A stretch of DNA of 64,000 nucleotides from positions 36,116-100,115 of the forward strand of contig NZ_VDCZ01000014.1 in the NCBI RefSeq assembly GCF_006491645.1, in the 5' to 3' direction. This document shows, piece by piece, positions 8,632-17,769 of this stretch. The position numbers and the translations under genes are program-made. The DNA comes from Flavobacterium profundi (GTDB lineage: Bacteria > Bacteroidota > Bacteroidia > Flavobacteriales > Flavobacteriaceae). Positions within the stretch are counted from its first letter, which is position 1; every line of letters starts with the position of its first letter. The notes under the pieces were generated by a model that did no database searches, was not told the origin of the DNA, and saw only the letters and a list, made by a program, of their open reading frames with translations.

Positions 8632-9297
8632 ATGATAATATTCGGTAAAATATTTGGTGGAAAAGTCCATAAAGTTGATAATCAATGGATCGAGACAAGC
8701 TATTTAATGATAATGGCACCTTTAATTCCATTAGAAACTATGTTTGTTACAAACTCTGAGTTTAATAGACGTCAAGGTTTTTCTATCGCTATGAATGGAA
8801 AAAGTGTTTTACATGGTTATATTCGATTTTTTACCTTCATCGCAACAATAGGCCTTTTTGGCTTTTCTTTATTTGGTAGACATGAAATAAGCCATTCTAT
8901 AATGTATTCTCCTGCTTTATATGGAACGCTATTTGGAGCTATTTATATATGGTCTCGATTTAAAAATACCGAACCTAGTTTAGAAGAAATTATTCAAAGA
9001 AAAGCAATAGGTGCTATAACGGGTTTAAATGCCTTACCAGAATGGTTACCCGTTGCTGTTAAAAATCAACAAGAAGAAAATTTAAAAAAACTGATTGAAG
9101 AAAAGTTTAATTCTGAGGATATTAAATCGATTGCCTTAAAAAGCTTTAAAACCCCCGAAGAATTAATGTTAATCTTTACCTATTTAAGATTTGTAATTAC
9201 CGATAAAAACAAAGCAATACAATATAAAACGGAATATGAATTTGTTTTAAATGAGTACGCCAAACTTTTTGCAAAATCAGAATCTCAATCACATTAA
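8632..9297 (+). CDS. Unknown membrane protein
   Basis: The 221-residue protein starts with a short domain ending in APLIPLET, followed by two hydrophobic segments (about 62-82 and 90-108) and a helical, charged C-terminal half (about 113-221) that is probably cytoplasmic. The early pattern of a small sheet followed by a Pro-x-x-Pro turn resembles the start of the zinc-ribbon protein at 19475, but the cysteines are missing here. I do not recognise a family. Confidence 0.72.
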   Translation: MIIFGKIFGGKVHKVDNQWIETSYLMIMAPLIPLETMFVTNSEFNRRQGFSIAMNGKSVLHGYIRFFTFIATIGLFGFSLFGRHEISHSIMYSPALYGTLFGAIYIWSRFKNTEPSLEEIIQRKAIGAITGLNALPEWLPVAVKNQQEENLKKLIEEKFNSEDIKSIALKSFKTPEELMLIFTYLRFVITDKNKAIQYKTEYEFVLNEYAKLFAKSESQSH

Positions 9298-9504
9298 ATC
9301 TATACTGTAAATTCAAAATTTTTTTTTTTTAGTAGCATTAAATATAAAAATAGGTAATCTGATTTATAGCACTATATCTTTTTAAAATCATTTTAATATA
9401 TATACTAATAGATATTCACTATTAGAATATATTTTTAGTAACTACACTAGATTGTATAAGTTTTAAAAACAGTTTCATAAAAGTTAAAAATATGTTAAAA
9501 AAAA

Positions 9505-9542
9505 TTAAACAAACGTTTAATTTAAACAATTGTTTAATTTTG
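9505..9542 (+). promoter_or_regulatory. Two tandem TetR operators over the exporter promoter
   Basis: TTAAAC-N4-GTTTAA occurs twice: at 9505-9520 (spacer AAAC) and 9522-9537 (spacer AATT, a perfect 16-bp palindrome). Their centres are 17 bp apart. A perfect -7 element TAATTTTG lies at 9535-9542 and overlaps the second operator, so bound repressor would block RNA polymerase. The first downstream gene is a TetR regulator, so autorepression of the whole exporter operon is the natural reading. Confidence 0.82.
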
Positions 9543-9565
9543 TATCGGATTTAAAACTTTATACA

Positions 9566-10183
9566 ATGACAGAATACAATCCAAAGCAAATAGAAATCAT
9601 TTCCATCACTGAAAAGTTATTTGCTGAAAAAGGATTTGATGGTACTTCTATAAGAGAAATTGCCAAAGCTGCTGATATTAATGTGGCAATGGTTTCTTAT
9701 TATTTTGGTTCTAAAGAAAAATTATTGGATGCTATTATTTTATATCGTCTTTCCTCCTTTCGATTAATGCTGGAAAACTTACAAGCTGAAAACATAACCG
9801 CAAAAGAAAAGGTGAGCAAGTTTGTAGCTATTTACATTAAGCGTATTTATGAAAATAGAGATATTTATCAAATACTGCATTACGAAATTGTAAATCAAAA
9901 CAGAACGAGCAACTTTCCTGCTTTTTCAGAAATCAAAAAAAACAATTTAAAACTTTTAGAAGAGATTATTCAAGAAGGACAAAAGGAAGGTGTTTTCAAG
10001 CAAAATTGTAAATCGGTTTTAATTCCACCAATTGCAATAGGTGCTTTCTTTCAGATTTATAATAATAAAAAGTTTTATCAAGAATTAATTGGTTTACAAG
10101 ATGAAATTTCCTTTGAGAATTATATCTTAAATGAGTTTACCAATGATATATCAAACGTAATTTTAGGAATGTTAATTCAATAA
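9566..10183 (+). CDS. TetR/AcrR family transcriptional repressor
   Basis: A 205-residue regulator with an N-terminal TetR helix-turn-helix (about residues 10-55): GFDGTSIREIAKAADI followed by VSYYFGSKEKLL is the family signature. The C-terminal ligand domain is divergent. I choose the ATG at 9566 because the -7 element at 9535-9542 would start transcription around 9548, which excludes the upstream TTG at 9530. It is the first gene of a four-gene operon and lies 2 bases before the TolC-like gene. It most likely represses the pump until an inducing compound binds; the inducer is unknown. Confidence 0.93.
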   Translation: MTEYNPKQIEIISITEKLFAEKGFDGTSIREIAKAADINVAMVSYYFGSKEKLLDAIILYRLSSFRLMLENLQAENITAKEKVSKFVAIYIKRIYENRDIYQILHYEIVNQNRTSNFPAFSEIKKNNLKLLEEIIQEGQKEGVFKQNCKSVLIPPIAIGAFFQIYNNKKFYQELIGLQDEISFENYILNEFTNDISNVILGMLIQ

Positions 10184-10185
10184 AT

Positions 10186-11487
10186 ATGAATAATAAAAAT
10201 GTACTTATACTCTATTTTGTGCTCTTATTGACCTCTTTTCTACAAGCACAAAATGCGAAATCACTTTCCTTAGAAGAAGCTATCCATATTGGTGTTTCCC
10301 AAAGTAACCAAGCTATTTTGGCAGATACTAAAGTAAAAACTTCGGAATGGGAATTGAAAACCGTAAAAAACAATCAATTGCCGAATTTATCTGTTTCTGG
10401 ACAATATTTCAGATTAACACAAGCTAAAATTAAAGGCAATTTAGCACCCGAATCGGGTGGGAATGGTTTAGATATCAACCAATTGATGATTGGTCAAGCT
10501 ACAGCTACTATACCTGTCTTTAATGGCTTTAAAATTCAAAATGGTATTAAAGCTGCAAAAAGCATCAACAAAGCAGAAATTAGTCATGCCCAACATACAA
10601 AAGAACAAGTGGCTTTAGCGGTTACCCAATTGTATTTTGGTTTGTACAAAACCAATCAAATGATTCAATTAACCGAAGATTTTTTAAAAACGGCACACCA
10701 ACGTGTACTTGATTTTCAAGCAATGGAAGACAATGGCTTACTGGCTCATAATGATTTATTAAAAGCACAATTACAAGAATCAAATATTCAATTGTCATTG
10801 GCTACAGCCAAAAAAAATTATTCAGTTTTAAACTATCAATTGGCTAATCTTCTACAATTACCTGAAGGAACTGTTATCGAAATTCCTGAAAACAGTGTTG
10901 AAAAAACAACTGAAATCGTTACCGAAACTGCAACAGAAAGAAAAGATTTAGAAGCCTTGCAATATCAAGAAGAAGCCTTAAAAAGTAATATTAAAATTGC
11001 AAAAGGCAATTATTTACCATCTATCAACTTGATTGGAGGTTATATTGCACTTGATGTTAAAAATGCTTTTACAATTACCAATGCAATGAATTTTGGAGCG
11101 GGTATTTCCTATGATTTCTCTTCTCTATTTAAAAATAAAAAGGAAGTTGAAAAAGCAAAAAGTAAGACCCTAGAAGCTACCCAACAAATTGCCATTCTTT
11201 CCGATAAAATTAAGGAAGAAGTTCAAGAAGCTAATGCTAATTATGAATTAGCGCTCCAACAAAAAGAGGTGTATTTAAAAGCACAAGAGCAAGCAACAGA
11301 AAATTATCGTATTGTAAAAGATAAATATGATAATGGCTTATCTACCACTAATGATTTATTAGAAGCCGATGTAGATCAAATTCAAGCTAAAATAAATTAT
11401 GCTATTGCTACTTCGGATATTCAAGAAAAATATTATGAATTATTATACCAACAAGGAAAATTAACCCAATCATTCAACGTAAACTAA
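10186..11487 (+). CDS. TolC-like outer membrane efflux protein
   Basis: A 433-residue protein with a signal peptide (about 1-22, ending LQAQ) and two outer membrane efflux protein (OEP) repeats, rich in long helices with heptad character. It forms the outer-membrane channel of the tripartite pump encoded by the next two genes. The SLSLEEAIHIGVSQSN start of the mature protein and the DNGLSTTNDLLEAD repeat hairpin are typical. No C-terminal lipid anchor is needed and none is seen. Confidence 0.94.
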   Translation: MNNKNVLILYFVLLLTSFLQAQNAKSLSLEEAIHIGVSQSNQAILADTKVKTSEWELKTVKNNQLPNLSVSGQYFRLTQAKIKGNLAPESGGNGLDINQLMIGQATATIPVFNGFKIQNGIKAAKSINKAEISHAQHTKEQVALAVTQLYFGLYKTNQMIQLTEDFLKTAHQRVLDFQAMEDNGLLAHNDLLKAQLQESNIQLSLATAKKNYSVLNYQLANLLQLPEGTVIEIPENSVEKTTEIVTETATERKDLEALQYQEEALKSNIKIAKGNYLPSINLIGGYIALDVKNAFTITNAMNFGAGISYDFSSLFKNKKEVEKAKSKTLEATQQIAILSDKIKEEVQEANANYELALQQKEVYLKAQEQATENYRIVKDKYDNGLSTTNDLLEADVDQIQAKINYAIATSDIQEKYYELLYQQGKLTQSFNVN

Positions 11488-11496
11488 GAGATACTG

Positions 11497-12576
11497 ATGG
11501 AAAAAAAGAAGACAAATAAGAAATTCACCCTAATATTAATTGTAATTGTGATATTAGGTCTTAGCTATGGTGGTTACAAATACATCCATTCCTTAGCACA
11601 CGAAACGACAGATGATGCCCAAATTCAACAAAATATGAATCCGGTAATTCCAAGAGTTTCAGGTTATATTAAAAAAGTAAATGTTACGGATAACCAATTT
11701 GTAAAAAAAGGAGATACCCTTTTTGTCATTGATACTCAAGATTATTTAGTAAAAGAGAAAGAAGCTCAAGCCGCTTTACTTATAGCGCAAAACAGTCTTG
11801 AAGTTTCCAAGGCAGATACAGGTGGTGCTTTAGCTAATGTTTCGGTTTCTAGTGCCAATTCAAAATCTACTGAAAATGCAATCGAAGCTGCCAAAACCAG
11901 ATTATGGAGAGCAACTAGTGATTTTGAGCGTTATGAAAATTTATATAACAACAAATCGATTACCAAACAACAATACGAACAAGCTTTAGCTGCAAAACAA
12001 GAAGCTGAAACAAATTTAAAAGTGGCTCAAGAGCAAAGAAATGCAAGCAATTATTTAAAAAATGCGGCTATCTCTCGTTCTAATGTGTCTAACAAACAAG
12101 TGGAAGTAGCTGCTGCTAATATTATGAAAGCCAAAGCGGTTTATGAAGCTGCTCAATTGAACCTTTCATACTGTTATGTAATTGCACCTATCGACGGACA
12201 ACTTTCTTCCGTTAGCATTCAAAACGGTCAATTAGTGCAACCTGGACAATCTTTATTCTATATTATTAATACAGAAGATGTTTGGGTAGTAGCCAATTTT
12301 AAAGAAACTCAACTCAATAAAATGGCTTTAGGACAAAAAGTAGGTATTAAAGTGGATGCTTATCCAAATGAAGAATTTGAAGGGACCGTAACTTCGTTTT
12401 CTCCTGCAACAGGATCTCGTTTTTCATTATTACCTCCTGATAATGCGACAGGAAATTTCGTAAAAACGGTACAAAGATTACCCGTAAAAATATCATTAAC
12501 TGAAGCTAATAATAAAGAGAAAGTAAAATCACTTCGTTCTGGCATGAATGTAGAAGTTGATGTACATCTTAAATAA
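11497..12576 (+). CDS. HlyD/EmrA-family membrane fusion protein
   Basis: A 359-residue periplasmic adaptor anchored by one N-terminal membrane helix (about 11-29). The barrel-sandwich (lipoyl-like) half-motifs are visible: VIPRVSGYIKKVNVTDNQFV with KKGDTLFVID early, and CYVIAPIDGQLSSVSIQNGQ late. A coiled-coil hairpin lies between them. The family start after the helix, TTDDAQI, is typical of EmrA-type partners of DHA2 pumps. It bridges the MFS transporter that follows by 2 bases and the TolC-like channel before it. Confidence 0.94.
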   Translation: MEKKKTNKKFTLILIVIVILGLSYGGYKYIHSLAHETTDDAQIQQNMNPVIPRVSGYIKKVNVTDNQFVKKGDTLFVIDTQDYLVKEKEAQAALLIAQNSLEVSKADTGGALANVSVSSANSKSTENAIEAAKTRLWRATSDFERYENLYNNKSITKQQYEQALAAKQEAETNLKVAQEQRNASNYLKNAAISRSNVSNKQVEVAAANIMKAKAVYEAAQLNLSYCYVIAPIDGQLSSVSIQNGQLVQPGQSLFYIINTEDVWVVANFKETQLNKMALGQKVGIKVDAYPNEEFEGTVTSFSPATGSRFSLLPPDNATGNFVKTVQRLPVKISLTEANNKEKVKSLRSGMNVEVDVHLK

Positions 12577-12578
12577 TC

Positions 12579-14174
12579 ATGAGTACAAGCACAACAAATA
12601 CACACGAAGATAGTCTCGTTGAATATGGTTTTAATCGTGTGATTATTACCATAACAGCAGTATTATGTGCACTTTTAGAAATTGTAGATACTACTATTGT
12701 AAACGTAGCCTTAAATGACATGCGTGGAAGTTTAGGAGCTACATTAACAGACGTAGCATGGGTAATTACTGCTTATGCAATTGCCAATGTTATTGTAATT
12801 CCAATGACGAGCTGGTTGTCACAACAATTTGGACGTAGAAACTATTTTGCTGCTTCTATTATTATTTTTACCACAGCTTCCTTTTTATGTGGAAATGCCA
12901 CAGGAATTTGGGAATTAATTGCTTTCCGATTTATACAAGGTCTTGGTGGTGGTGCATTACTAGTAACTTCTCAAACTATTATTACAGAAAGTTATCCGGT
13001 TGCTAAAAGAGGAATGGCTCAGGCTATTTATGGAATGGGTGTAATTGTTGGACCTACTTTAGGACCGCCTTTAGGAGGTTACTTGGTTGACACTTATTCT
13101 TGGCCTTATATTTTCTATATTAATATTCCAATAGGGATTATAGCTACCTTATTAACTTTGACCTATGTGAAGAGTCCTAAATATGGTGAAAAATTAAGTA
13201 GCAAACAGGTGGATTGGTATGGCATACTCACATTAGCTGGTTTTATAGGCTCGTTGCAATATGTTTTAGAACATGGACAGCAAGATGATTGGTTTAATAA
13301 CACTACTATAATTACTTTAAGTTTAGTTAGTTTCTTAAGTTTATTTTTCTTTATTTGGCGCGAACTAACCTATGAATATCCTATTGTTAACCTGAAAGTT
13401 TTAAAGGACACCAATTTAAAAGTTGGTACCATTCTTAGCTTTATCATGGGATTTGGTTTATATGGTTCTACCTTTATTATACCTATATATACGCAATCCA
13501 TATTAGGTTGGACTGCTACAGATGCAGGATTACTTTTAATTCCTAGCTCCTTGATGACTGCTTTTATGATGCCGATTATTGGCCAATTATTACAAAAAGG
13601 GGTTCCTCAAAAATATTTAGTCGCTTTGGGCTTTCTAATGTTCTTTGTGTTTACTTTTTGGATGTATACCATCATGACACCAGACACAGCTGAAAATTAT
13701 ATGTATTGGCCTTTAATTGTGAGAGGTTTAGGTTTAGGATTACTCTTTGTTCCTATTACTACACTATCATTATCCACTCTTAAAGGAAAAAGTATTGGTG
13801 AAGGAGCCGCATTTACTGGAATGCTTCGCCAATTAGGAGGTTCATTTGGTATTGCCATTATAACTACATTTATTGCCCGTTTTAGTCAGGAACATAGAGT
13901 AAATTTAATTTCTAATATAGATGTTACTAAAGTTCAGGTACAAGATCGAATTCATCAATTACAAATGGGATTTATGTCGAAAGGTTTTAGTAGTAACGAA
14001 GCTTTGGCTAAAGCACATCAGGTTTTAAATATGAGTGTGATGAAGCAAAGTACCGTTTTATCGTATATGGATATCTTCCTATATTTAGGTATACTATTCT
14101 TAATTTGCGTACCCATTATTCTTTTAATTAAAAACAATAAAAATAAAGTAGATATTAGTGAAGCCCTACATTAA
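12579..14174 (+). CDS. DHA2-family MFS multidrug exporter (EmrB-like)
   Basis: A 531-residue inner-membrane drug:proton antiporter with about 14 hydrophobic segments, as expected for DHA2. The opening contains the family-typical EIVDTTIVNVAL with the acidic residue in TM1. Motif A is present as SWLSQQFGRRN, and the antiporter motif C region reads GVIVGPTLGPPLGGYL. With the TetR, TolC and EmrA-like genes it forms a complete tripartite exporter. The substrate cannot be read from the sequence. Confidence 0.94.
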   Translation: MSTSTTNTHEDSLVEYGFNRVIITITAVLCALLEIVDTTIVNVALNDMRGSLGATLTDVAWVITAYAIANVIVIPMTSWLSQQFGRRNYFAASIIIFTTASFLCGNATGIWELIAFRFIQGLGGGALLVTSQTIITESYPVAKRGMAQAIYGMGVIVGPTLGPPLGGYLVDTYSWPYIFYINIPIGIIATLLTLTYVKSPKYGEKLSSKQVDWYGILTLAGFIGSLQYVLEHGQQDDWFNNTTIITLSLVSFLSLFFFIWRELTYEYPIVNLKVLKDTNLKVGTILSFIMGFGLYGSTFIIPIYTQSILGWTATDAGLLLIPSSLMTAFMMPIIGQLLQKGVPQKYLVALGFLMFFVFTFWMYTIMTPDTAENYMYWPLIVRGLGLGLLFVPITTLSLSTLKGKSIGEGAAFTGMLRQLGGSFGIAIITTFIARFSQEHRVNLISNIDVTKVQVQDRIHQLQMGFMSKGFSSNEALAKAHQVLNMSVMKQSTVLSYMDIFLYLGILFLICVPIILLIKNNKNKVDISEALH

Positions 14175-14188
14175 TCACTTTTAAATTT

Positions 14189-14220
14189 AAAAAAGTCCAA
14201 GTGTTTCTTGGACTTTTTTA
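14189..14220 (+). terminator. Terminator of the exporter operon
   Basis: AAAAAAGTCCAAG (14189-14201) pairs perfectly over 13 bp with CTTGGACTTTTTT (14207-14219) around a five-base loop, 15 bases after the MFS stop codon. Confidence 0.92.
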
Positions 14221-14241
14221 TTTCTAACGGTTTGTATTCTG

Positions 14242-14249
14242 TATCTTTG
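14242..14249 (+). promoter_or_regulatory. Promoter (-7 element) of the DUF2809 gene
   Basis: TATCTTTG matches TAnnTTTG exactly. It lies 22 bases before the ATG at 14272 and just after a strong terminator, which supports that ATG over the upstream TTG at 14251. Confidence 0.6.
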
Positions 14250-14271
14250 ATTGTATTTTCCAATCGCTAGT

Positions 14272-14649
14272 ATGTTTCAGTTTAAAAAACACTACTTTAT
14301 AGCAACTATCCTACTCTTTTTAATTGAAGTTGGTATTGCGCTTTATATACACGATGACTTCATTCGTCCTTATATGGGAGATGTACTCGTAGTACTATTA
14401 CTTTATTGTTGCATTCAATCCTTTTTTACATTCTCTGTAAAAGCAACAGCTGTAGTTGTATTATTGTTTTCTTTTACTGTAGAATTCTTCCAGTATATCC
14501 ACATAGTTGAGAAATTAGGCCTACAAAAGTATGCAATAGCACGAACGGTTTTGGGAACTTCTTTCTCTTGGATTGATTTACTTTGTTATACTATAGGTGT
14601 TATCTTTATAGTATTAATTGAAAAAAGAAAGTTATCTCGTAAAAACTAA
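14272..14649 (+). CDS. DUF2809 family small membrane protein
   Basis: A 125-residue protein with four hydrophobic segments. The DUF2809 pattern is visible: IHDDFIRPYMGDVLVVLLLY in the middle, FSFTVEFFQY, and LGTSFSWIDLLCYTIG towards the end. The function of the family is unknown. The chosen ATG places the protein after its promoter. Its last 18 bases overlap the convergent yaaA gene, so the two mRNAs would be antisense at their 3' ends. Confidence 0.85.
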   Translation: MFQFKKHYFIATILLFLIEVGIALYIHDDFIRPYMGDVLVVLLLYCCIQSFFTFSVKATAVVVLLFSFTVEFFQYIHIVEKLGLQKYAIARTVLGTSFSWIDLLCYTIGVIFIVLIEKRKLSRKN

Positions 14650-15390
14650 TTTATTTCCTTTGCTTAAATTGGCATCAAAAGCATAACCCTCATAATTAAA
14701 TTTTTTCAAATCATCAATGGTTTCTGCTTTGTCATCAATAATATAACGCACCATTAAACCTCTCGCTTTTTTAGCAAAAAAACTAATCATTTTTAATTTA
14801 CCATCTTTGTAATCCTTAAATTCAGGAGTAATTACAGGCACCTTTAAGGCTTTGGTATCCACAGCATTAAAATATTCATTGCTGGCTAAATTTAAAAACA
14901 ATTCACCTTTACTCAATTCTTTATTTAAAGCATCTGTAATTGTTTTTTTCCAAAATTCGTACAGATTTTTCTTGCTTCCAATTGGTAAAGAAGTCCCCAT
15001 TTCTAAACGATACGGTTGTATTAAATCCAAGGGTTTTAAAACACCATATAATCCAGAAAGAATACGCAATTTATCTTGTAAAACCTCTAATTGATCTACT
15101 GGAATGGTATAGGCATCCAAACCTACATATACGTCACCGTTAAAAGCATACACTGCTGGGCGTGCATTTTCAGCTGTAAAAGGAGTTTGCCAATCTTGAT
15201 TGCGTTGCCAATTTAATTCAGCTAACTTTTCAGAGATAGACATTAAATCCATCAATTGTTTAGGTTTTTTCTTTTTTAAGGTTTTATGAATGGTTTCCGA
15301 TTTGGATAAAAAATCAGATTGTGTAAATTGATTGGTAGGTAATTGGGTTTCAAAATCTAATGATTTTGCAGGTGAAATAACAATTTTCAT
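14632..15390 (-). CDS. yaaA: YaaA family peroxide-stress protein
   Basis: This 252-residue protein starts MKIVISPAKSLDFET, the hallmark of the YaaA/UPF0246 family. In E. coli, YaaA lowers free intracellular iron and so protects DNA during peroxide stress. Family blocks include AFNGDVYVGLDA, LRILSGLYGVLKPLDLI, YRLEMGT, NLASNEYF and the C-terminal KARGLMVRYIID. It is a single gene with its own promoter at 15411-15418 and ends inside the convergent DUF2809 gene. Confidence 0.95.
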   Translation of the reverse strand: MKIVISPAKSLDFETQLPTNQFTQSDFLSKSETIHKTLKKKKPKQLMDLMSISEKLAELNWQRNQDWQTPFTAENARPAVYAFNGDVYVGLDAYTIPVDQLEVLQDKLRILSGLYGVLKPLDLIQPYRLEMGTSLPIGSKKNLYEFWKKTITDALNKELSKGELFLNLASNEYFNAVDTKALKVPVITPEFKDYKDGKLKMISFFAKKARGLMVRYIIDDKAETIDDLKKFNYEGYAFDANLSKGNKLVFTR

Positions 15391-15410
15391 AGTACGTTTT
15401 TATTGTTTTT

Positions 15411-15418
15411 CAAATGTA
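15411..15418 (-). promoter_or_regulatory. Promoter (-7 element) of yaaA
   Basis: Read on the minus strand this is TACATTTG, a perfect match, 20 bases before the yaaA ATG. Confidence 0.6.
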
Positions 15419-15497
15419 CGAAAAAGAGTAAGCTTTGGTTTACAATTGCTATCAAAAATAATTATAATTATATTAGTTTTATGGATAAAGTCTTTAC

Positions 15498-15505
15498 TAT
15501 ATTTG
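15498..15505 (+). promoter_or_regulatory. Promoter (-7 element) of the pseudopilin-like gene
   Basis: TATATTTG matches the consensus exactly and ends 16 bases before the ATG at 15522. Confidence 0.55.
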
Positions 15506-15521
15506 AATAATACTCAACTTT

Positions 15522-15962
15522 ATGTTTTTATTAGAACTAATTATAGACTGTATACTTCTCTTTTTAGATATTAAATTTTTAAGAGAATTTAAAAAGAAAA
15601 AAAAGGCAGGGCTTCCAGTACTACCAAGCACAAAAATTTATATCGCAACAATAAGCATTGCGCTATTTTTTATAACAGGTTATTTTATTTATCAAATGAT
15701 TATTGGTTCAAAAAAAGAGGCTTTGGAAAAAATGCATGGTGTTGAAATCGCATTAAATAAAGAAAAAGAAAGTTTTGGTAAATATCCTGAAAATTTAAAT
15801 GCAATTATCCGAAATAATCCTTTGAAAAAAGATATCACTTTAGATTATTGGGGAAATGAGTATTTTTATCAAACTTCCAATAATGCTACTTCTTACCAAC
15901 TCCTATCTAAAGGGAAAGACGGTCTTCTAAATACGGATGATGATATTCATATTACTTTTTAG
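15522..15962 (+). CDS. Membrane protein with a type II secretion GspG-like C-terminal domain
   Basis: The 146-residue protein has two hydrophobic segments (about 2-16 and 40-61) separated by a Lys-rich stretch (about 21-29). Its C-terminal part reads YPENLNAI then LDYWGNEYFYQ and LSKGKDGLLNTDDDI. This matches the order of the GspG pseudopilin domain: a Pro-x-x-Leu turn, D-x-WG-x-x-Y, and an S-x-G-x-DG calcium-type loop rich in Asp. It lacks the pseudopilin prepilin-peptidase site followed by a single N-terminal helix, so it is a membrane-anchored relative rather than a true pilin. No other secretion genes are nearby. The function is unknown. Confidence 0.75.
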   Translation: MFLLELIIDCILLFLDIKFLREFKKKKKAGLPVLPSTKIYIATISIALFFITGYFIYQMIIGSKKEALEKMHGVEIALNKEKESFGKYPENLNAIIRNNPLKKDITLDYWGNEYFYQTSNNATSYQLLSKGKDGLLNTDDDIHITF

Positions 15963-16696
15963 TTCCAATCTATTTTTTGTAATTCAAATTGCTTCGTACT
16001 AGAATTAAAATAATAAATTTGGGTATTTCCAAGTAAACAATCCTTACCATATTCTTCAATAAATGAATCTAAAATGATAATTTGAATTGTTTCTCCAATA
16101 GTAAAATCATAAACTGGGTAATTCATTTCTTCAAATAAATCTATACAGTTACCATTGCCCTTTTTTGTACTTTTGAACGCATCAGTAAAGTTTGTAAAAA
16201 TAGCTTTATTTGAAATACTTTCTTCTATTGCATTATTTTTAACTTCATAGAAGGTTACGTTATTTCCATCTCCTACTTTGTCATTTAGTACAACTACATA
16301 CGAATCATCATCAGCCTTGAATAAAGTTATGGTCCAAAACCCATCTACAATTGAAAAACCTGCCTTAGTAGATTCAAAAAATTTTTGATTAAAATATAGA
16401 GGATCATTATCAATATAAAAATTATTGCTTTTAATTTCATTATACCATTTTTTTCTATCTTCCAATTTCCATTCCCAACTTGAAAAAGAAGAATCTGGCA
16501 ATAATAAAATAATATCCAATAAGTCTTTATGCTTATTAAAATCTAACGCAATCTTTTGATTAATTGAATCTTCACTTTTCTTTTTAACTAAAGAAATAGT
16601 GTCATTTGATTCTTTCTTGACATTCAAATTATCACGTAAATTTTCTCTACATGAGACACCTAAAATCAAAATGAAAATTAGTTGAAGTACTTTCAT
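15959..16696 (-). CDS. Lipoprotein of unknown function
   Basis: A 245-residue protein with a lipoprotein signal ending in LGVSC (Cys16), so probably membrane-anchored in the periplasm or on the surface. The mature part begins with a charged linker and continues with a mixed domain containing SSWEWKLEDRKKWY and WTITLFKADDDSYVVVLNDKVG. I do not recognise a family. It converges on the pseudopilin-like gene with a 4-base overlap and lies upstream of nothing that explains it. Confidence 0.7.
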   Translation of the reverse strand: MKVLQLIFILILGVSCRENLRDNLNVKKESNDTISLVKKKSEDSINQKIALDFNKHKDLLDIILLLPDSSFSSWEWKLEDRKKWYNEIKSNNFYIDNDPLYFNQKFFESTKAGFSIVDGFWTITLFKADDDSYVVVLNDKVGDGNNVTFYEVKNNAIEESISNKAIFTNFTDAFKSTKKGNGNCIDLFEEMNYPVYDFTIGETIQIIILDSFIEEYGKDCLLGNTQIYYFNSSTKQFELQKIDWN

Positions 16697-16725
16697 ACAA
16701 TTGAAGAACTTTTATTTATATAACC

Positions 16726-17769
16726 TTACTCTTCTTCCGTATAACTTTGTGCTTTACTATACACTCTCCATTTTTCAATACAATCTACCATATCTTGCGG
16801 AATAGCTGTATTAAAACGTAAAAAATCTTTCGTAATAGGATGTTCAAAGCCTAAGGTTTTAGCATGTAAAGCTTGTCTTGGTAATACTTTAAAACAATTG
16901 TCTACAAATTGTTTGTATTTTGTAAATGTAGTTCCTTTTAAAATCACATCACCTCCATAACGTTCGTCGTTAAATAAGGTGTGTCCAATGTGTTTCATGT
17001 GCACTCTTATTTGGTGCGTTCTTCCTGTTTCTAATCGGCATGAAATTAAAGTGACATAACCAAAACGTTCCAAAACTTTAAAGTGCGTTACGGCTGGTTT
17101 TCCTCTTTCTCCATCAGGATATACTGCCATTTGCATTCTATTGGAAACGTGTCTATCGATATTTCCTTCAATAGTACCTTCTTCCTCTTGAATGTCTCCC
17201 CAAACTAAGGCTACATATTCTCTTTCTGATGTTTTGGCCGCAAATTGTTTGGTTAAATAATCCATAGCCAATTCGGTTTTGGCAACCACTAATAAGCCCG
17301 AAGTATCTTTATCAATTCGGTGTACCAAACCAGGACGTTCTGAACTGTTCATGGGCAAATTATCAAAATGATAGGCCAAAGCATTCACTAACGTTCCGGA
17401 ATAATTGCCATGACCAGGATGCACCACCATTCCAGCAGGTTTGTTGATTACAATCAACTGATCGTCTTCATAAACTATATCTAAAGGAATATTTTCACCT
17501 TTTAAAAGGTGTTCGTAAGGTGGATGTTCAAGCATCACACGCACTACATCATCTGGTTTTACTTTATAATTGGATTTAACGGGACTATCATTCACAAAAA
17601 TAGCACCCGAATCGGCTGCTTTTTGGATTTTGCTTCTTGTCGTATTTTCAAGTGCATTCATTAAGAACTTATCAATACGTAAGGCTTGTTGCCCTTTAGC
17701 AATTACGAACCGATGATGCTCGTGTAAATCGTCTTCCAAATCATCGTTTGAAACGGTATAATCTGTCAT
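16726..17769 (-). CDS. RluA/RluD family rRNA pseudouridine synthase
   Basis: A 347-residue enzyme with an N-terminal S4 RNA-binding domain (about residues 27-85) and a pseudouridine synthase core. The catalytic Asp lies in HRIDKDTSGLLVVAKT. Further RluD-type motifs are INKPAGMVVHPGHGNYSGTL, RLETGRTHQIRVH and ALHAKTLGFEHP. RluD-type enzymes modify helix 69 of 23S rRNA, but the exact site here cannot be read. Its ATG directly follows the stop codon of the PASTA gene, so the two are cotranscribed. Confidence 0.95.
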   Translation of the reverse strand: MTDYTVSNDDLEDDLHEHHRFVIAKGQQALRIDKFLMNALENTTRSKIQKAADSGAIFVNDSPVKSNYKVKPDDVVRVMLEHPPYEHLLKGENIPLDIVYEDDQLIVINKPAGMVVHPGHGNYSGTLVNALAYHFDNLPMNSSERPGLVHRIDKDTSGLLVVAKTELAMDYLTKQFAAKTSEREYVALVWGDIQEEEGTIEGNIDRHVSNRMQMAVYPDGERGKPAVTHFKVLERFGYVTLISCRLETGRTHQIRVHMKHIGHTLFNDERYGGDVILKGTTFTKYKQFVDNCFKVLPRQALHAKTLGFEHPITKDFLRFNTAIPQDMVDCIEKWRVYSKAQSYTEEE

